Source: CAWJAP01 sp963834365
GTDB taxonomy: Bacteria; Acidobacteriota; Vicinamibacteria; Vicinamibacterales; Vicinamibacteraceae
Direction: 5' to 3'
Assembly: GCA_963834365.1 (NCBI GenBank)
Contig: CAWIBS010000033.1
Span: 186,001-250,000 of the forward strand
DNA length: 64,000 nt
Below are positions 50,157 through 58,582 of the stretch, piece by piece. Position 1 is the first letter of the stretch. Each line of letters opens with the position of its first letter. Under the pieces are notes generated by a model. The model had not been told where the DNA came from and made no database searches. It saw nothing but the letters and a program-made list of their open reading frames with translations. Both the position numbers and the translations under genes were made by a program.

Positions 50157-50897
50157 TCATTCCACGGCGCGTGTCGCGAATTGCCGGAAATCCCCGAGTG
50201 CGGACGCATCTGCCGACGCCACGGCGGCGTAGGTGTAGTGGCCATCGGTCCAGAAGGACGCACGCTGGCCCATTATCTCGCGAAGGCTCTCGGGCCGCAC
50301 ATCACCCTGCAGCACGAACAGCGAGAGCAGCGTGTCGTCCTTGCGGTAGAGCGCGTGCGCCATCAACCCGCCGGTGTGGACGCAACGGCGCAGGGCGACG
50401 AATCGAAACGGCGATCCGGGCGGAGGGGTGGGAAGGGGCGGCTTCCATCCGTGACGAGACTGCCAGCGGGCAGCCTGCGTGCCGACATCCGCGCCCGGCT
50501 GCGGGCGGAGAATGCGCGTGCATTTCAGGTGGTCGAGGGCCAGCTGGGCCGCAAGTGCCTGCCCGCCCCGGCCGATCAAGCCGTAGCCGGCGACTGCGGC
50601 CACGACCAGAACGGCGGTCGCCACGGCCGGGCGCGATCGCACGAATCGCCGCCATCCCCGAGCGTCCCGGTGTCGGCCGAGGGACGCGACGGTATCCCGC
50701 AGGTGCGGGGGCGCCGACTGGCGGAGCCGCAGACGGCGGGAGCACAGGAGTGTTCGCATCGCACGCTCCGTGGCCACCGCCGCCCGGCAGTGAGGACAGC
50801 GGGCCAGATGGACCTCCAGGTTCATCCGCTCCGTGTCCGGCAGCTCGCCGTCCACGAACTGCGTCGTCTGCGCGCGATATGGCTTACACGCGTCCAT
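50157..50897 (-). CDS. anti-sigma factor with zinc-finger (ZAS) domain
   Basis: 246 aa. The N-terminal ZAS domain contains the H-x3-C-x2-C motif (EVHLARCPHCRAAV) that binds the sigma factor; a TM helix follows (RPAVATAVLVVAAVAGYGLI), and the periplasmic domain (ALRRCVHTGGLMAHALYRKD, FWTDGHYTYAAVAS) is the probable sensor. The gene starts 27 nt after the sigma gene. The cysteines and histidine suggest redox or zinc response, consistent with the downstream TlpA-like gene, but the signal is unknown. Confidence 0.88.
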   Translation of the reverse strand: MDACKPYRAQTTQFVDGELPDTERMNLEVHLARCPHCRAAVATERAMRTLLCSRRLRLRQSAPPHLRDTVASLGRHRDARGWRRFVRSRPAVATAVLVVAAVAGYGLIGRGGQALAAQLALDHLKCTRILRPQPGADVGTQAARWQSRHGWKPPLPTPPPGSPFRFVALRRCVHTGGLMAHALYRKDDTLLSLFVLQGDVRPESLREIMGQRASFWTDGHYTYAAVASADASALGDFRQFATRAVE

Positions 50898-50924
50898 GGT
50901 CCATGTCCGGATTCGTCGTACGAC

Positions 50925-51524
50925 TCATCGTGCGCCCTTCTCGCTGTCGTCCAGAGCCTGGGTGGGGTCCGCGATCGAGGGCCTGAGGAGATCGTGCAGC
51001 CGGCTGCGGCCCCTTGCGATCCGCGACATCACGGTGCCGGCCGGCACATCGAGCAGGCGCGCGATCTCCTCGTAGGAGTGCTCCTCGATGTCCCGCAGCC
51101 ACACCGCCTGGCGATAGAGGCGCGGCAGGGCATCGAGCGCGGCCCGCACGGTTTCGTCCGACGCGGTGGCGAGGAGTGCGGCTTCCGGATCGAGCGCCCC
51201 GGAAGCCGGCGGCTCGAGGTCCAGCCGATCGCTCGCGGCATCAACCGGATGGCGGCTCTCGTCCCGGCGACCGTTCCTGAAGGTATTCCGGAGAATGGTG
51301 AACAGCCACGCACGCAGGTTGCTGCCCGCCCGATACCGATGCGCGGACCGGAACGCCTTGACGTAGGTCTCCTGCACCAGATCTTCGGCGTCGGGTCGAT
51401 TCCGGGTCAGCCGGAGCGCCGTGGAGTACAGGTGATCCAGATGGCTCACGGCCTCGTCGGCAAAGGGAGCCGCCGGCCCCTCGAGGGCTGGTGTCGCGCG
51501 AAAAGAGCCCCGTCGAAACAGCAT
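50925..51524 (-). CDS. ECF RNA polymerase sigma factor (RpoE-like)
   Basis: 199 aa from the ATG at 51524; the open frame reaches 51662 but the extension is not sigma-like. Region 2 is in YSTALRLTRNRPDAEDLVQE and YVKAFRSAHRYRAGSNLRAW, region 4 in LPRLYRQAVWLRDIEEHSYE and EIARLLDVPAGTVMSRIARG, typical of group ECF sigma factors with a downstream anti-sigma. The pair probably controls envelope or redox stress genes, including itself. Confidence 0.93.
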   Translation of the reverse strand: MLFRRGSFRATPALEGPAAPFADEAVSHLDHLYSTALRLTRNRPDAEDLVQETYVKAFRSAHRYRAGSNLRAWLFTILRNTFRNGRRDESRHPVDAASDRLDLEPPASGALDPEAALLATASDETVRAALDALPRLYRQAVWLRDIEEHSYEEIARLLDVPAGTVMSRIARGRSRLHDLLRPSIADPTQALDDSEKGAR

Positions 51525-51858
51525 CACGTGCGGCGCTGGCCCCCATCTCGAGGAGAACACCAGCCCCCCGATTCTATTCCCGGCCGGGGCCCGGGTCACA
51601 TCTCCCTGCCTCACGAGCACGCAGGCGGGATCCGCGGGCTGTCCCCTGGCAGAGTCGGGCATTCACCGGCAGAGGACACGGCGCCGCGTCCCGGACGCCC
51701 TGGGACGGGTGGATTCCGGGGCACGCCTCTTGCTCCAGCCGCGTCGAATCGGTGTGGACACCGAGTTTGCGAGGCCAGTCGCACTCCAAGTAAGATGGCG
51801 GCGTCTGCCTGCCACCGCATCGCCATCGCCCGGGCGTCCCCCGTCGAGGTGACCGTCT
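51525..51858. other. 334-nt divergent intergenic region
   Basis: Separates the ECF sigma gene (minus) from the gluzincin/propeller gene (plus). TTGCGA (51767-51772), 18-nt spacer and TAAGAT (51791-51796) are a weak candidate promoter for the plus gene. No open frame with family similarity, hairpin or repeat of note was found. Confidence 0.35.
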
Positions 51859-54800
51859 ATGCTGCACTTCATCCGGCGACGTAGCTTCCAGTGGGCCGTT
51901 GCGGCCGTGGCCTTCGCGCTGTTCTCAGCTGGCGACGCCGCCGCCCAGACCGCGACGCCCTACGTTCCCTATTTCGGGAAGAACCGCGTTCGATACGACA
52001 ATTTCCAGTGGCACATCTACACCACTGATCACTTCGAGATCTACTACTACCCAGAGCTCGAGCAGCATCTCGAACGGGCCGCCGGCTACGCCGAGAGCGC
52101 GTACCAGCACGTCAGCACCGAGCTCAAGCACGATCTCGGGCAGAAGGTGCCGCTCGTCCTCTTCAAGACCCAGGCCGAGTTCCAGCAGCAGAACGTGATC
52201 CCGTCCGAGGTGCCGGAAGGTGTGGCCGCCTTCGCCGAGCCCCAGCGCGACCGCATGGTCCTGCCGATCGACGAGCCGCCCGATCAGCTGTACCGCCTGA
52301 TCGTCCACGAGCTGACCCACATCTTCGAGTTCGACATCATCCCGCGCGGGCTGGTCACGCGTGGCGTCCCGCTCTGGGTGGACGAGGGCCTGGCGGACTA
52401 CATGGCCGGGGTGTGGAATCCGCTCGACCTCATGACCGTCCGCGACGTCGCCATCGCCGACATCGTGCCGCGCATGACCGATTTCGACGGCTACGGCGGC
52501 TTCAGCAATCCGCGCATCGTCTACAACCTCGGCCATGCCGCCTTCGAGTTCATGGAGTCGAAGTGGGGCAAGGAAGGCGTGCGGCAGTACGTCTTCTCGC
52601 TGCGCAAGAGCGTCATCGGCGGCGGATCGAACGCCTTCGAGGAAGCGTTCCGCATCAAGGCCGAGGAGTTCGATCAGCAGTTCGAGAAATACCTGAAGGA
52701 TCGCTTCAAGCCGTTCCGCGACAAGGAGCGGCCGGTGGACTACGGCCGCAATCTCGCGCCTGATCCGAGGAAAACGAAGTACAGCAGCCTGCTGTCGATC
52801 GAGCCGTCGCCGTCGGGCGATCTCATGGCGGGCGTCACCGGCAATCGCAAGGACCAGGAGCTCGATCTCGTCCTCATCTCGACGAAAGACGGAGACGTCA
52901 TCCGGAATCTCACTCCCGGCTTCGACAAGGATCGCGGCTTCGAGTACATCGCCGTGCCGGGCGCCCGGTGGAATACGGTTCCCTGGATGAGCTGGTCGCC
53001 GGTCGGCGACCGGCTCGCCTACTTCGCCCGCACCGAAAAACAGCGGTCGCTCGTCATCCAGAACGTGGTGACGGACAAGACCGAGGTGCGGATCGAGATG
53101 AAGAAGGTGGACGTGCCCGAATCGCCGGAATTCTCGCCGGATGGGCGGAAGGTCTATTTCTCGGCGCTTCAGAACGCGATTGGCGACATCTGGTCGGTGG
53201 ACCTCGAGTCACAGGAGCTCACCAACCTCACGAAGGACGCCTTCGCCGACTACGCCCCCACCGTGTCGCCCGACGGCCAGTACCTCGTCTATCTCGCGCG
53301 CATCAGCGGCAACAACAAGCTGTTCCGACTCGATCTCGCCGACGGCAAGAAGACGCAGCTCACCTTCGGCACGCACGACGATGCGGCGGCGCACTTCCTC
53401 GATCCGGACACGTTGGTGTTCCCGTCGACGGCCACCGACCCCGCCCGGCCCATCACCCCGGAAGAAGCGCGCAACGGCAACATCTACAACCTCTGGACGC
53501 TCAGCCTGAAGACGGGCGAGCTGCGGCAGTTCACCGACACGCTGACGGCGAACCTTTCTGCGGTCCCGCTGCGCGAAGGCAACATCACCAAGGTGGCGTT
53601 CGTGACGTACTACAAGAGCGAGTACGGCCTCCACGCGCTGGTGCCGAAGGAACCCAAGGCCACCGTCGCCACCCGCGACTTCGGCGAGCCGGGCCCGATC
53701 ATCGACTTCCAGGCGCCGCTCACTCATACGCTCGTGCAGTCGAACCAGCGGCGGAAAGGGACGTTCGAGAAGCTGTTCCTCGAGGGCCGGCCGCCGGTGG
53801 CGGTCGGCGTGACGAGCGGCGGCGACCTGTTCGGCGGAACGCAGGTCTCGTTCGCCGACGTGCTCGGAGACAAGCAGTTCAACCTCTTCGTGGCGTCGGT
53901 CTCGCAGTACCGGACGATCTCGGGCTCGTATCTGAATCTGTCGCGACGCTTCCAATACGCGCTGCAGGGCTTCTCGCAGACGACGTTCTTCTACGGCTAC
54001 GGGGACACGGTCTTCTACGACCTCGGCGTCACGCCCTTCATCGACCGCGACCGCGCGCTCGCCACGCGGACGCTGAACGGCGGCATCGCCTTCGGCATCT
54101 ATCCGTTCAACCGCTACTCGCGCGTCGAGATCTCGGGAGGCGTGGTCCACTTCGACGAGGAGTTCAACGATCCCGACGTCGAGGCGTACTCGAACGCGTA
54201 CCAGATCGCGACCTATGGCACGACCGTGCTCCGAGAGGGCACGTCCACGCCGCTCGGCGTCGCCTTCGTGCAGGAGGACACGGTGTTCCGCGAGTTCGGG
54301 CCCCTCTCCGGCAGCACCATGCGGCTGGCCTACGAGACGTCACCCGAGTTCGGGAACAACCTGTCCTACCAGACGCTCGACGGCGACGTTCGCTACTACT
54401 TGCGTATCGGCGCCTCCGGCCTGGCCGCGTTCCGTGTGAAGGGATTCAAGAGCATTGGCGACGCGCCCGACTTCTTCTACTTCGGCGGCAACTCCGAGCT
54501 GCGCGGCTACGACTACCTCTCCTTCGCCGGCCACAAGGGTTTCTTCGCGAACGCCGAGCTGCGCTTCCCGTTCATCGAAGCGATGCTGACACCGATCGGG
54601 GTGCTCGGCGGCCTGCGCGGCGTCTTCTTCGCCAACATCGGCGGGGCGGCGTTCAACGGGGAGCCGTATCAGTTCGCGACGAGCTCGGCCGAGCAGTATG
54701 AACCGATCGTCGGCTTCGCGCCGTCTGAAGACGGGTTGACCTATGTCCCGGTCTATGGGCCGGTGCAGACGATTTCGGGGTTCCGGCTCCGCGACGGCCG

Positions 54801-54975
54801 CGCCTCCTACGGCATCGGGCTCGAGAGCTTCCTGCTCGGCTTCCCGATCCATTTCGACTATTCCTGGAAGACGCTCTTCAACAAGGACTGGGAAGACGCG
54901 CTGTTCGCCCTCTCGGGTGGCAGCGACGAGTTCCGCAAGGGCAAGTTCCAGGTGTGGATTGGGTACGACTTCTGA
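51859..54975 (+). CDS. metallopeptidase-like/WD40-propeller/outer-membrane-barrel protein
   Basis: 1,038 aa, intact. Signal peptide (VAAVAFALFSAGDAAAQ); then a peptidase MA-like (gluzincin) domain with the zinc motif LIVHELTHIFEFD and VPLWVDEGLADYMAGVW; a TolB-type propeller (about residues 310-620) with repeated FSPDGRKVYFSALQ and VSPDGQYLVYLARI blades; and a C-terminal beta-barrel/surface-antigen-like domain (ALQGFSQTTFFYGYGDTVFY, ELRGYDYLSFAGHKGFFANA, ELRFPFIEAMLTPIGVLGGL) ending FQVWIGYDF. Probably an outer-membrane protein with a periplasmic or surface peptidase-like part; the substrate is unknown. Confidence 0.85.
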   Translation: MLHFIRRRSFQWAVAAVAFALFSAGDAAAQTATPYVPYFGKNRVRYDNFQWHIYTTDHFEIYYYPELEQHLERAAGYAESAYQHVSTELKHDLGQKVPLVLFKTQAEFQQQNVIPSEVPEGVAAFAEPQRDRMVLPIDEPPDQLYRLIVHELTHIFEFDIIPRGLVTRGVPLWVDEGLADYMAGVWNPLDLMTVRDVAIADIVPRMTDFDGYGGFSNPRIVYNLGHAAFEFMESKWGKEGVRQYVFSLRKSVIGGGSNAFEEAFRIKAEEFDQQFEKYLKDRFKPFRDKERPVDYGRNLAPDPRKTKYSSLLSIEPSPSGDLMAGVTGNRKDQELDLVLISTKDGDVIRNLTPGFDKDRGFEYIAVPGARWNTVPWMSWSPVGDRLAYFARTEKQRSLVIQNVVTDKTEVRIEMKKVDVPESPEFSPDGRKVYFSALQNAIGDIWSVDLESQELTNLTKDAFADYAPTVSPDGQYLVYLARISGNNKLFRLDLADGKKTQLTFGTHDDAAAHFLDPDTLVFPSTATDPARPITPEEARNGNIYNLWTLSLKTGELRQFTDTLTANLSAVPLREGNITKVAFVTYYKSEYGLHALVPKEPKATVATRDFGEPGPIIDFQAPLTHTLVQSNQRRKGTFEKLFLEGRPPVAVGVTSGGDLFGGTQVSFADVLGDKQFNLFVASVSQYRTISGSYLNLSRRFQYALQGFSQTTFFYGYGDTVFYDLGVTPFIDRDRALATRTLNGGIAFGIYPFNRYSRVEISGGVVHFDEEFNDPDVEAYSNAYQIATYGTTVLREGTSTPLGVAFVQEDTVFREFGPLSGSTMRLAYETSPEFGNNLSYQTLDGDVRYYLRIGASGLAAFRVKGFKSIGDAPDFFYFGGNSELRGYDYLSFAGHKGFFANAELRFPFIEAMLTPIGVLGGLRGVFFANIGGAAFNGEPYQFATSSAEQYEPIVGFAPSEDGLTYVPVYGPVQTISGFRLRDGRASYGIGLESFLLGFPIHFDYSWKTLFNKDWEDALFALSGGSDEFRKGKFQVWIGYDF

Positions 54976-55097
54976 AAGTACAAAGTACGAGGTACGAAGT
55001 ACCGAGCATGGGGCCGGAGATCGCCGGCCCCTTTTCTTTGCGGTCGCAAACCTCCGAACCCCTCACTCGTCCTTCGTACCTCGTACCTCGTACTTCA
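54976..55097. terminator. inverted heptamer pair (AAGTACG class)
   Basis: AAGTACAAAGTACGAGGTAC (54976-54995) and following units face GTACCTCGTACCTCGTACTT (about 55076-55095). They flank GGCCGGAGATCGCCGGCCCC (about 55014-55033), a compact palindrome followed by TTTTCTTTG that looks like an intrinsic terminator for the long gene upstream. Confidence 0.6.
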
Positions 55098-55583
55098 ATG
55101 GACCTGTCACCCAAGCGCTCCAGCGATTCCGTCACCGAGATGACGGAGGTGGTGCTGCCGAACGACGCGAACCCCCTGGGGTTCATCCTCGGCGGCACGG
55201 TGATGCATCTCATCGACATCGCGGGAGCGATGGCCGCCATCCGGCACACACGTACGCGGCTCGTCACTGCCGCCGTGGACGGTCTGCAGTTCCTGCATCC
55301 CATCAAAGTCGGCGACATCGTCATCCTGAAGGCGCACGTCACCTGCACGTTCAGCCATTCACTCGAGGTGCAGGTGGACGTGTTCTCGGAAGAGACGCTG
55401 ACTGGCGTGCGGCGGATGACCAGCCGCGCCTATCTGACCTTCGTCGCGGTGGACATCGACGGGCATCGTCTGCCCGTCGCTGCCGCTCATCGTGGAGTCA
55501 GAGGAAGAGCGTCGGAAGGCAGAAGCGGCCCGGGCCCGGCGGGCGACGCGACTCGAGGCAAAGCGCTCCCTCCAGGCAGCTGA
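55098..55583 (+). CDS. acyl-CoA thioesterase (hotdog fold), probable late frame break
   Basis: Hydrolyses acyl-CoA thioesters. Reads 161 aa from the ATG at 55098. The hotdog domain is clear: LPNDANPLGFILGGTVMHLI, TAAVDGLQFLHPIKVGDIVI, HVTCTFSHSLEVQVDVFSEE and YLTFVAVDIDGHRLPV, a YciA/BFIT-type pattern. From 55480 the tail becomes Arg/Gly-rich noise, while the next frame reads PLIVESEEERRKAEAARARR and stops at 55593. A single extra base (GTCGCTG) would explain it. The corrected tail overlaps the convergent protease gene by about 107 nt. Confidence 0.85.
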   Translation: MDLSPKRSSDSVTEMTEVVLPNDANPLGFILGGTVMHLIDIAGAMAAIRHTRTRLVTAAVDGLQFLHPIKVGDIVILKAHVTCTFSHSLEVQVDVFSEETLTGVRRMTSRAYLTFVAVDIDGHRLPVAAAHRGVRGRASEGRSGPGPAGDATRGKALPPGS

Positions 55584-57148
55584 GACAGCCTGAGAAGACC
55601 CGCTTCGAGATCGATCCCGACGCGATAGCGGCTCAGAAAGCGGTGGCCGACGATGCCGCCGAGCTCGATGCCGAGCAGGACGCTGGGGGCCCGCAGGTTC
55701 AGCACGACCGTCGCGAAGTTGTCGAAACGGATGCGATCGAAGGCGAGGTCGAGCCCCGGATAGAGGAAGGCATCGCGATCCCATCCCGAGCTTCCGTACA
55801 CCCTGAGCGGGATCCGGCGCGATCGACTCGGCCCGATCGCGGTCGCCATGGCCGTGCTGATCGAGATCACTTCCCCGCCGGTGTCGACGATGAAGCTCGC
55901 CAGCTCCCGATCGTTGACCGTGCCGCGGACCATCGCGAGCCGGTAGATGAACATCGGCATCTCCAGCTCGCCGGGCTCGAGGCGCATGCGCCCGAACGTC
56001 AGCGTCCGCGTGCCGTAGTCGATGGTCGTCGACAGGCCGAGCGCGACCGGCGACCAGCTCTCGCCTTCACGCGTCGGGAGGCCGCGCAGCGCCGGGTTCT
56101 TGATGAGCGTCGGTACGTTGCGCATCGTGAACGTGCCGATCGACAGCTCGTCCAGCCGCCCGAGCTGGAGCCCCCGCAGACCCGCCTCGCCCACCCCCGC
56201 GCTGATCGTGAACCCGAGCGGCTGAATGCCGTGTCGCTCGGCGGTCCGGCGGCCGATCACGGTCATCTCGGCGCCGGTGTCGAGGACGAACTCGATCGGC
56301 CGGCCGCCATTGACGCGGCCCTGGACCACGATCTTGTCGCGGACGACCCGGAACGGAATCCGATGCACCTGACGCGCCACGGCCTCGTCCATGGCGAATG
56401 GCGTGCGGCCCTCGAACGACTCGAGGAACCGGACCTGCGCGCGCGTGAGAAGGGCGCGTTCCTCGCGGTCCCTCGGCGGCAGGAGGTTCTGGAAGTTGCG
56501 GAGCGACGCCGCCGCGTCGGTGAAGTTGCCGCGACGCTCGTAGACGTAGCCTTCGGTGTGGTGGAACTCGGCCTCCGATGACTGCCGGGCGATGGCGGTG
56601 CGGATGTGTGTGAGCGCCGCGTCGAAGTCGCGGCTCACCATCGTGAGTCGCGCCAGCCCATGATGCGCGCGGGCGTCACCGGGATCGACCGCCAGGGTGT
56701 CGCGGTAGCGCTCACCAGCCTCCGGAAAGAGACCCGCCGACCACAGCGCGTCGCCATGAAGGGCCAGCGCCTCCGCGGATCGCGCATGCGCGCTGGCCAG
56801 GGCCTCGGCTTCACGACGCGCCCGGCTGAAGTCGGCGCTGCGGAGAAGCGATCGAACCAGACCCGTGCCGGCACGATAGGCGAGCTCGGCGTCCGCGCCC
56901 GCCGTCGCCCCCGTGCGGGCGCGCTCGTAGGCCACCACCGCTTCGCTGTATCGCGATTCGTCGAACAGGAGATCGCCGAGCTGGAGAAAGACCTCGGGGG
57001 AGCGCTCGTCGGATGCCAGCAGAGCGCCGGCGAACGTGGCCACCAGCAGCGCGACGCCCGCCCGCCCCGCTCGGCGTCTCGACCGAGTGTCTGGAGTTGA
57101 CGGGCCGGCAGTCACGGACCCGGCAGCTACGCGGCCAGCAGTCACCAC
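55487..57148 (-). CDS. TPR protein with two retropepsin-like aspartyl protease domains
   Basis: 553 aa. Signal-anchor-like segment (AGVALLVATFAGALLAS), a tetratricopeptide region (PEVFLQLGDLLFDESRYSEA to FTDAAASLRNFQNLL, residues about 50-230), then two pepsin-like half domains: FVLDTGAEMTVIGRRTAERH and ASFIVDTGGEVISISTAMAT, each with the catalytic D-T-G. C-terminal GIELGGIVGHRFLSRYRVGI is the matching flap/core. Probably a periplasmic monomeric dimer-like protease. The GTG start at 57148 is uncertain because the first 30 residues are repetitive. Confidence 0.82.
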   Translation of the reverse strand: MVTAGRVAAGSVTAGPSTPDTRSRRRAGRAGVALLVATFAGALLASDERSPEVFLQLGDLLFDESRYSEAVVAYERARTGATAGADAELAYRAGTGLVRSLLRSADFSRARREAEALASAHARSAEALALHGDALWSAGLFPEAGERYRDTLAVDPGDARAHHGLARLTMVSRDFDAALTHIRTAIARQSSEAEFHHTEGYVYERRGNFTDAAASLRNFQNLLPPRDREERALLTRAQVRFLESFEGRTPFAMDEAVARQVHRIPFRVVRDKIVVQGRVNGGRPIEFVLDTGAEMTVIGRRTAERHGIQPLGFTISAGVGEAGLRGLQLGRLDELSIGTFTMRNVPTLIKNPALRGLPTREGESWSPVALGLSTTIDYGTRTLTFGRMRLEPGELEMPMFIYRLAMVRGTVNDRELASFIVDTGGEVISISTAMATAIGPSRSRRIPLRVYGSSGWDRDAFLYPGLDLAFDRIRFDNFATVVLNLRAPSVLLGIELGGIVGHRFLSRYRVGIDLEAGLLRLSQLPGGSALPRVASPAGPGPLLPSDALPLTPR

Positions 57149-57221
57149 GCGTCTCCTTCAGGCCGTGCGCGGCGACGGGCGCCGCCGGCCGCGGGCGCCG
57201 GAACTCTCGGGTCCCGGGCCT

Positions 57222-57482
57222 CTACTTCTCGTAGTACTTCGCGTTGATGTCAATATACTGCGCCGACGCCTCCGGAACTTCATCCAACGCAAAGATCGCC
57301 TCGACCGGGCAGGCAGGGACGCAGGCGCCGCAGTCGATGCATTCGTCGGGATGGATGAACAGCTGTTCCGCAGCCGGAAACTCAGGCTCGTCCTTGCGAG
57401 GATGGATGCAGTCCACGGGACAGACGTCAACGCACGCCGTGTCCTTCGTTCCGATGCACTTCTCGGTGATGATATAAGCCAT
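57222..57482 (-). CDS. ferredoxin with two 4Fe-4S/3Fe-4S cluster motifs
   Basis: 86 aa electron carrier. Cys pattern CIGTKDTACVDVCPVDC near the N-terminus (one cysteine of the usual CxxCxxC spacing shifted, as in 7Fe ferredoxins) and CIDCGACVPACPVEAIF in the second half. The layout matches FdxA-type ferredoxins (Thermus/Azotobacter 7Fe). It lies downstream of the IclR regulator on the same strand across a 165-nt repeat gap. Confidence 0.93.
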   Translation of the reverse strand: MAYIITEKCIGTKDTACVDVCPVDCIHPRKDEPEFPAAEQLFIHPDECIDCGACVPACPVEAIFALDEVPEASAQYIDINAKYYEK

Positions 57483-57647
57483 TCGGGGCTCCTCAGGCGG
57501 CTTCGTCGGTCTTCGGTCTCTCTCAGGCTACGGGCAGGCTGCGGGCTACGGGCACCTAAGCGCTGGTCGCCGGTCGTTCGTAGCTGGACCTGGTCCTGGA
57601 CTTCGTGTCGTTGGTCGCTGGTCGCTTGTCATTCGTCGCTGGAGCTG
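57483..57647. repeat. heptamer tract between IclR and ferredoxin genes
   Basis: GGTCTTCGGTCTC, then GGCTACGGGCAGGCTGCGGG and CTACGGGC units, then GGTCGCCGGTCGTTCG, CCTGGTCCTGG and GGTCGCTGGTCGCTTG to about 57645. It mixes the CTACGGG and GGTC classes. No gene is seen. Confidence 0.55.
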
Positions 57648-58391
57648 TCACGCGGTCCCAGCGAGGCCCTGCGGCATCGTCGCGCCCAGGCGCAGCGACA
57701 CCAGTCGCGCAAGCTCCAGGGCGTCGCGCCGGCGATCGGCGCCGAGCACGTCATCGGGCACGTCGTGCCCGAACAGGCCCACCCGCGCCACCTCACGTCC
57801 CGTGTAGTCGATGACCGGCGCGCACGTGCAGCCGAGGTGCTGTCCCGGGCGCGCCGCGCCCGAGGGCCCGAAGCGCGCCGGCCGGCCGTCGAACGGTCCC
57901 CGTTCGAGCTTCAGGCAGCTCAGTCGCCGCGCCGATGCCGACGCGTAATAGATCGAGCAGTGACCCGGCATCGCCTTGCCATACGTGGTGTGCATCGCGA
58001 CAGCGTCCGGCTCGGTCGTCCAGACGTAGGTGACTTCACCGTCGTGGGATGCGGCCAGAAACGCGCGCAATCCGGTGCGCAGCACGTAGTCCCGCAGCAC
58101 GGGGTACGCATGCAGCCGAAGCTCCGAGCGCTCGAGCAGCTTGAAGCTCAGGTCGAGCATCTTGAGCGTCAGCCGGTAGCGGCCCGTCTCCTCGTCCTGG
58201 TGGACGTAGCCCTGTCGCTTCAGGACAGCGAGCAGGCGGTGCACGGTCGAGGCGGGCTGTTTCAGCTGACGACGGAGATCTGCCACGGCGAGGCCTCGGG
58301 GGGCCTGACTGAGCGCCTCACAGACCTCGAACGCCTTCTCGATCGAGGTGACGCGCGTTTCCGAGCTCGACGCCGGTGCGGTGTCGCCCAT
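57648..58391 (-). CDS. IclR family transcriptional regulator
   Basis: 247 aa. N-terminal winged helix (VTSIEKAFEVCEALSQAPRG, RRQLKQPASTVHRLLAVLKR, YVHQDEETGRYRLTLKML) and C-terminal effector-binding GAF-like domain (VTYVWTTEPDAVAMHTTYGK, GHCSIYYASASARRL, HLGCTCAPVIDYTGREVARV). A 27-bp palindrome lies 18 nt upstream of its start, so autoregulation is likely. Target genes and ligand are unknown; the co-directional ferredoxin gene is a candidate target. Confidence 0.92.
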   Translation of the reverse strand: MGDTAPASSSETRVTSIEKAFEVCEALSQAPRGLAVADLRRQLKQPASTVHRLLAVLKRQGYVHQDEETGRYRLTLKMLDLSFKLLERSELRLHAYPVLRDYVLRTGLRAFLAASHDGEVTYVWTTEPDAVAMHTTYGKAMPGHCSIYYASASARRLSCLKLERGPFDGRPARFGPSGAARPGQHLGCTCAPVIDYTGREVARVGLFGHDVPDDVLGADRRRDALELARLVSLRLGATMPQGLAGTA

Positions 58392-58408
58392 TCACTGAGC
58401 CATTCAAG

Positions 58409-58435
58409 ACACCATTCCACATAATGGAACGGTGT
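58409..58435. promoter_or_regulatory. palindromic operator candidate for the IclR regulator
   Basis: ACACCATTCCA (58409-58419), spacer CATAA, TGGAACGGTGT (58425-58435): arms match at 10 of 11 positions. The TTCCA/TGGAA half-sites are of the kind used by IclR family proteins. Location immediately upstream of the regulator's start suggests negative autoregulation. Confidence 0.5.
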
Positions 58436-58500
58436 TCAGTATGTTGGATGCTAACGCGCCACTGCAGCGTAAACAAGGGGCCTGTTTGGTCGGAGATTCT

Positions 58501-58563
58501 GGAGCGGCTGGAGCGGCTGGAGCGGCTGGAGCGGCTGGAGCGGCTGGAACGGCTGGAGCGGCT
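58501..58563. repeat. 9-bp tandem array (GGAGCGGCT)x7
   Basis: Seven head-to-tail copies of GGAGCGGCT, six perfect and one GGAACGGCT, followed by a partial copy. It lies between the DUF2203 and IclR genes and is not part of a gene I can support, although it is open in one plus frame. Confidence 0.9.
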
Positions 58564-58582
58564 GGAACTGTGGCGTGCGGGG

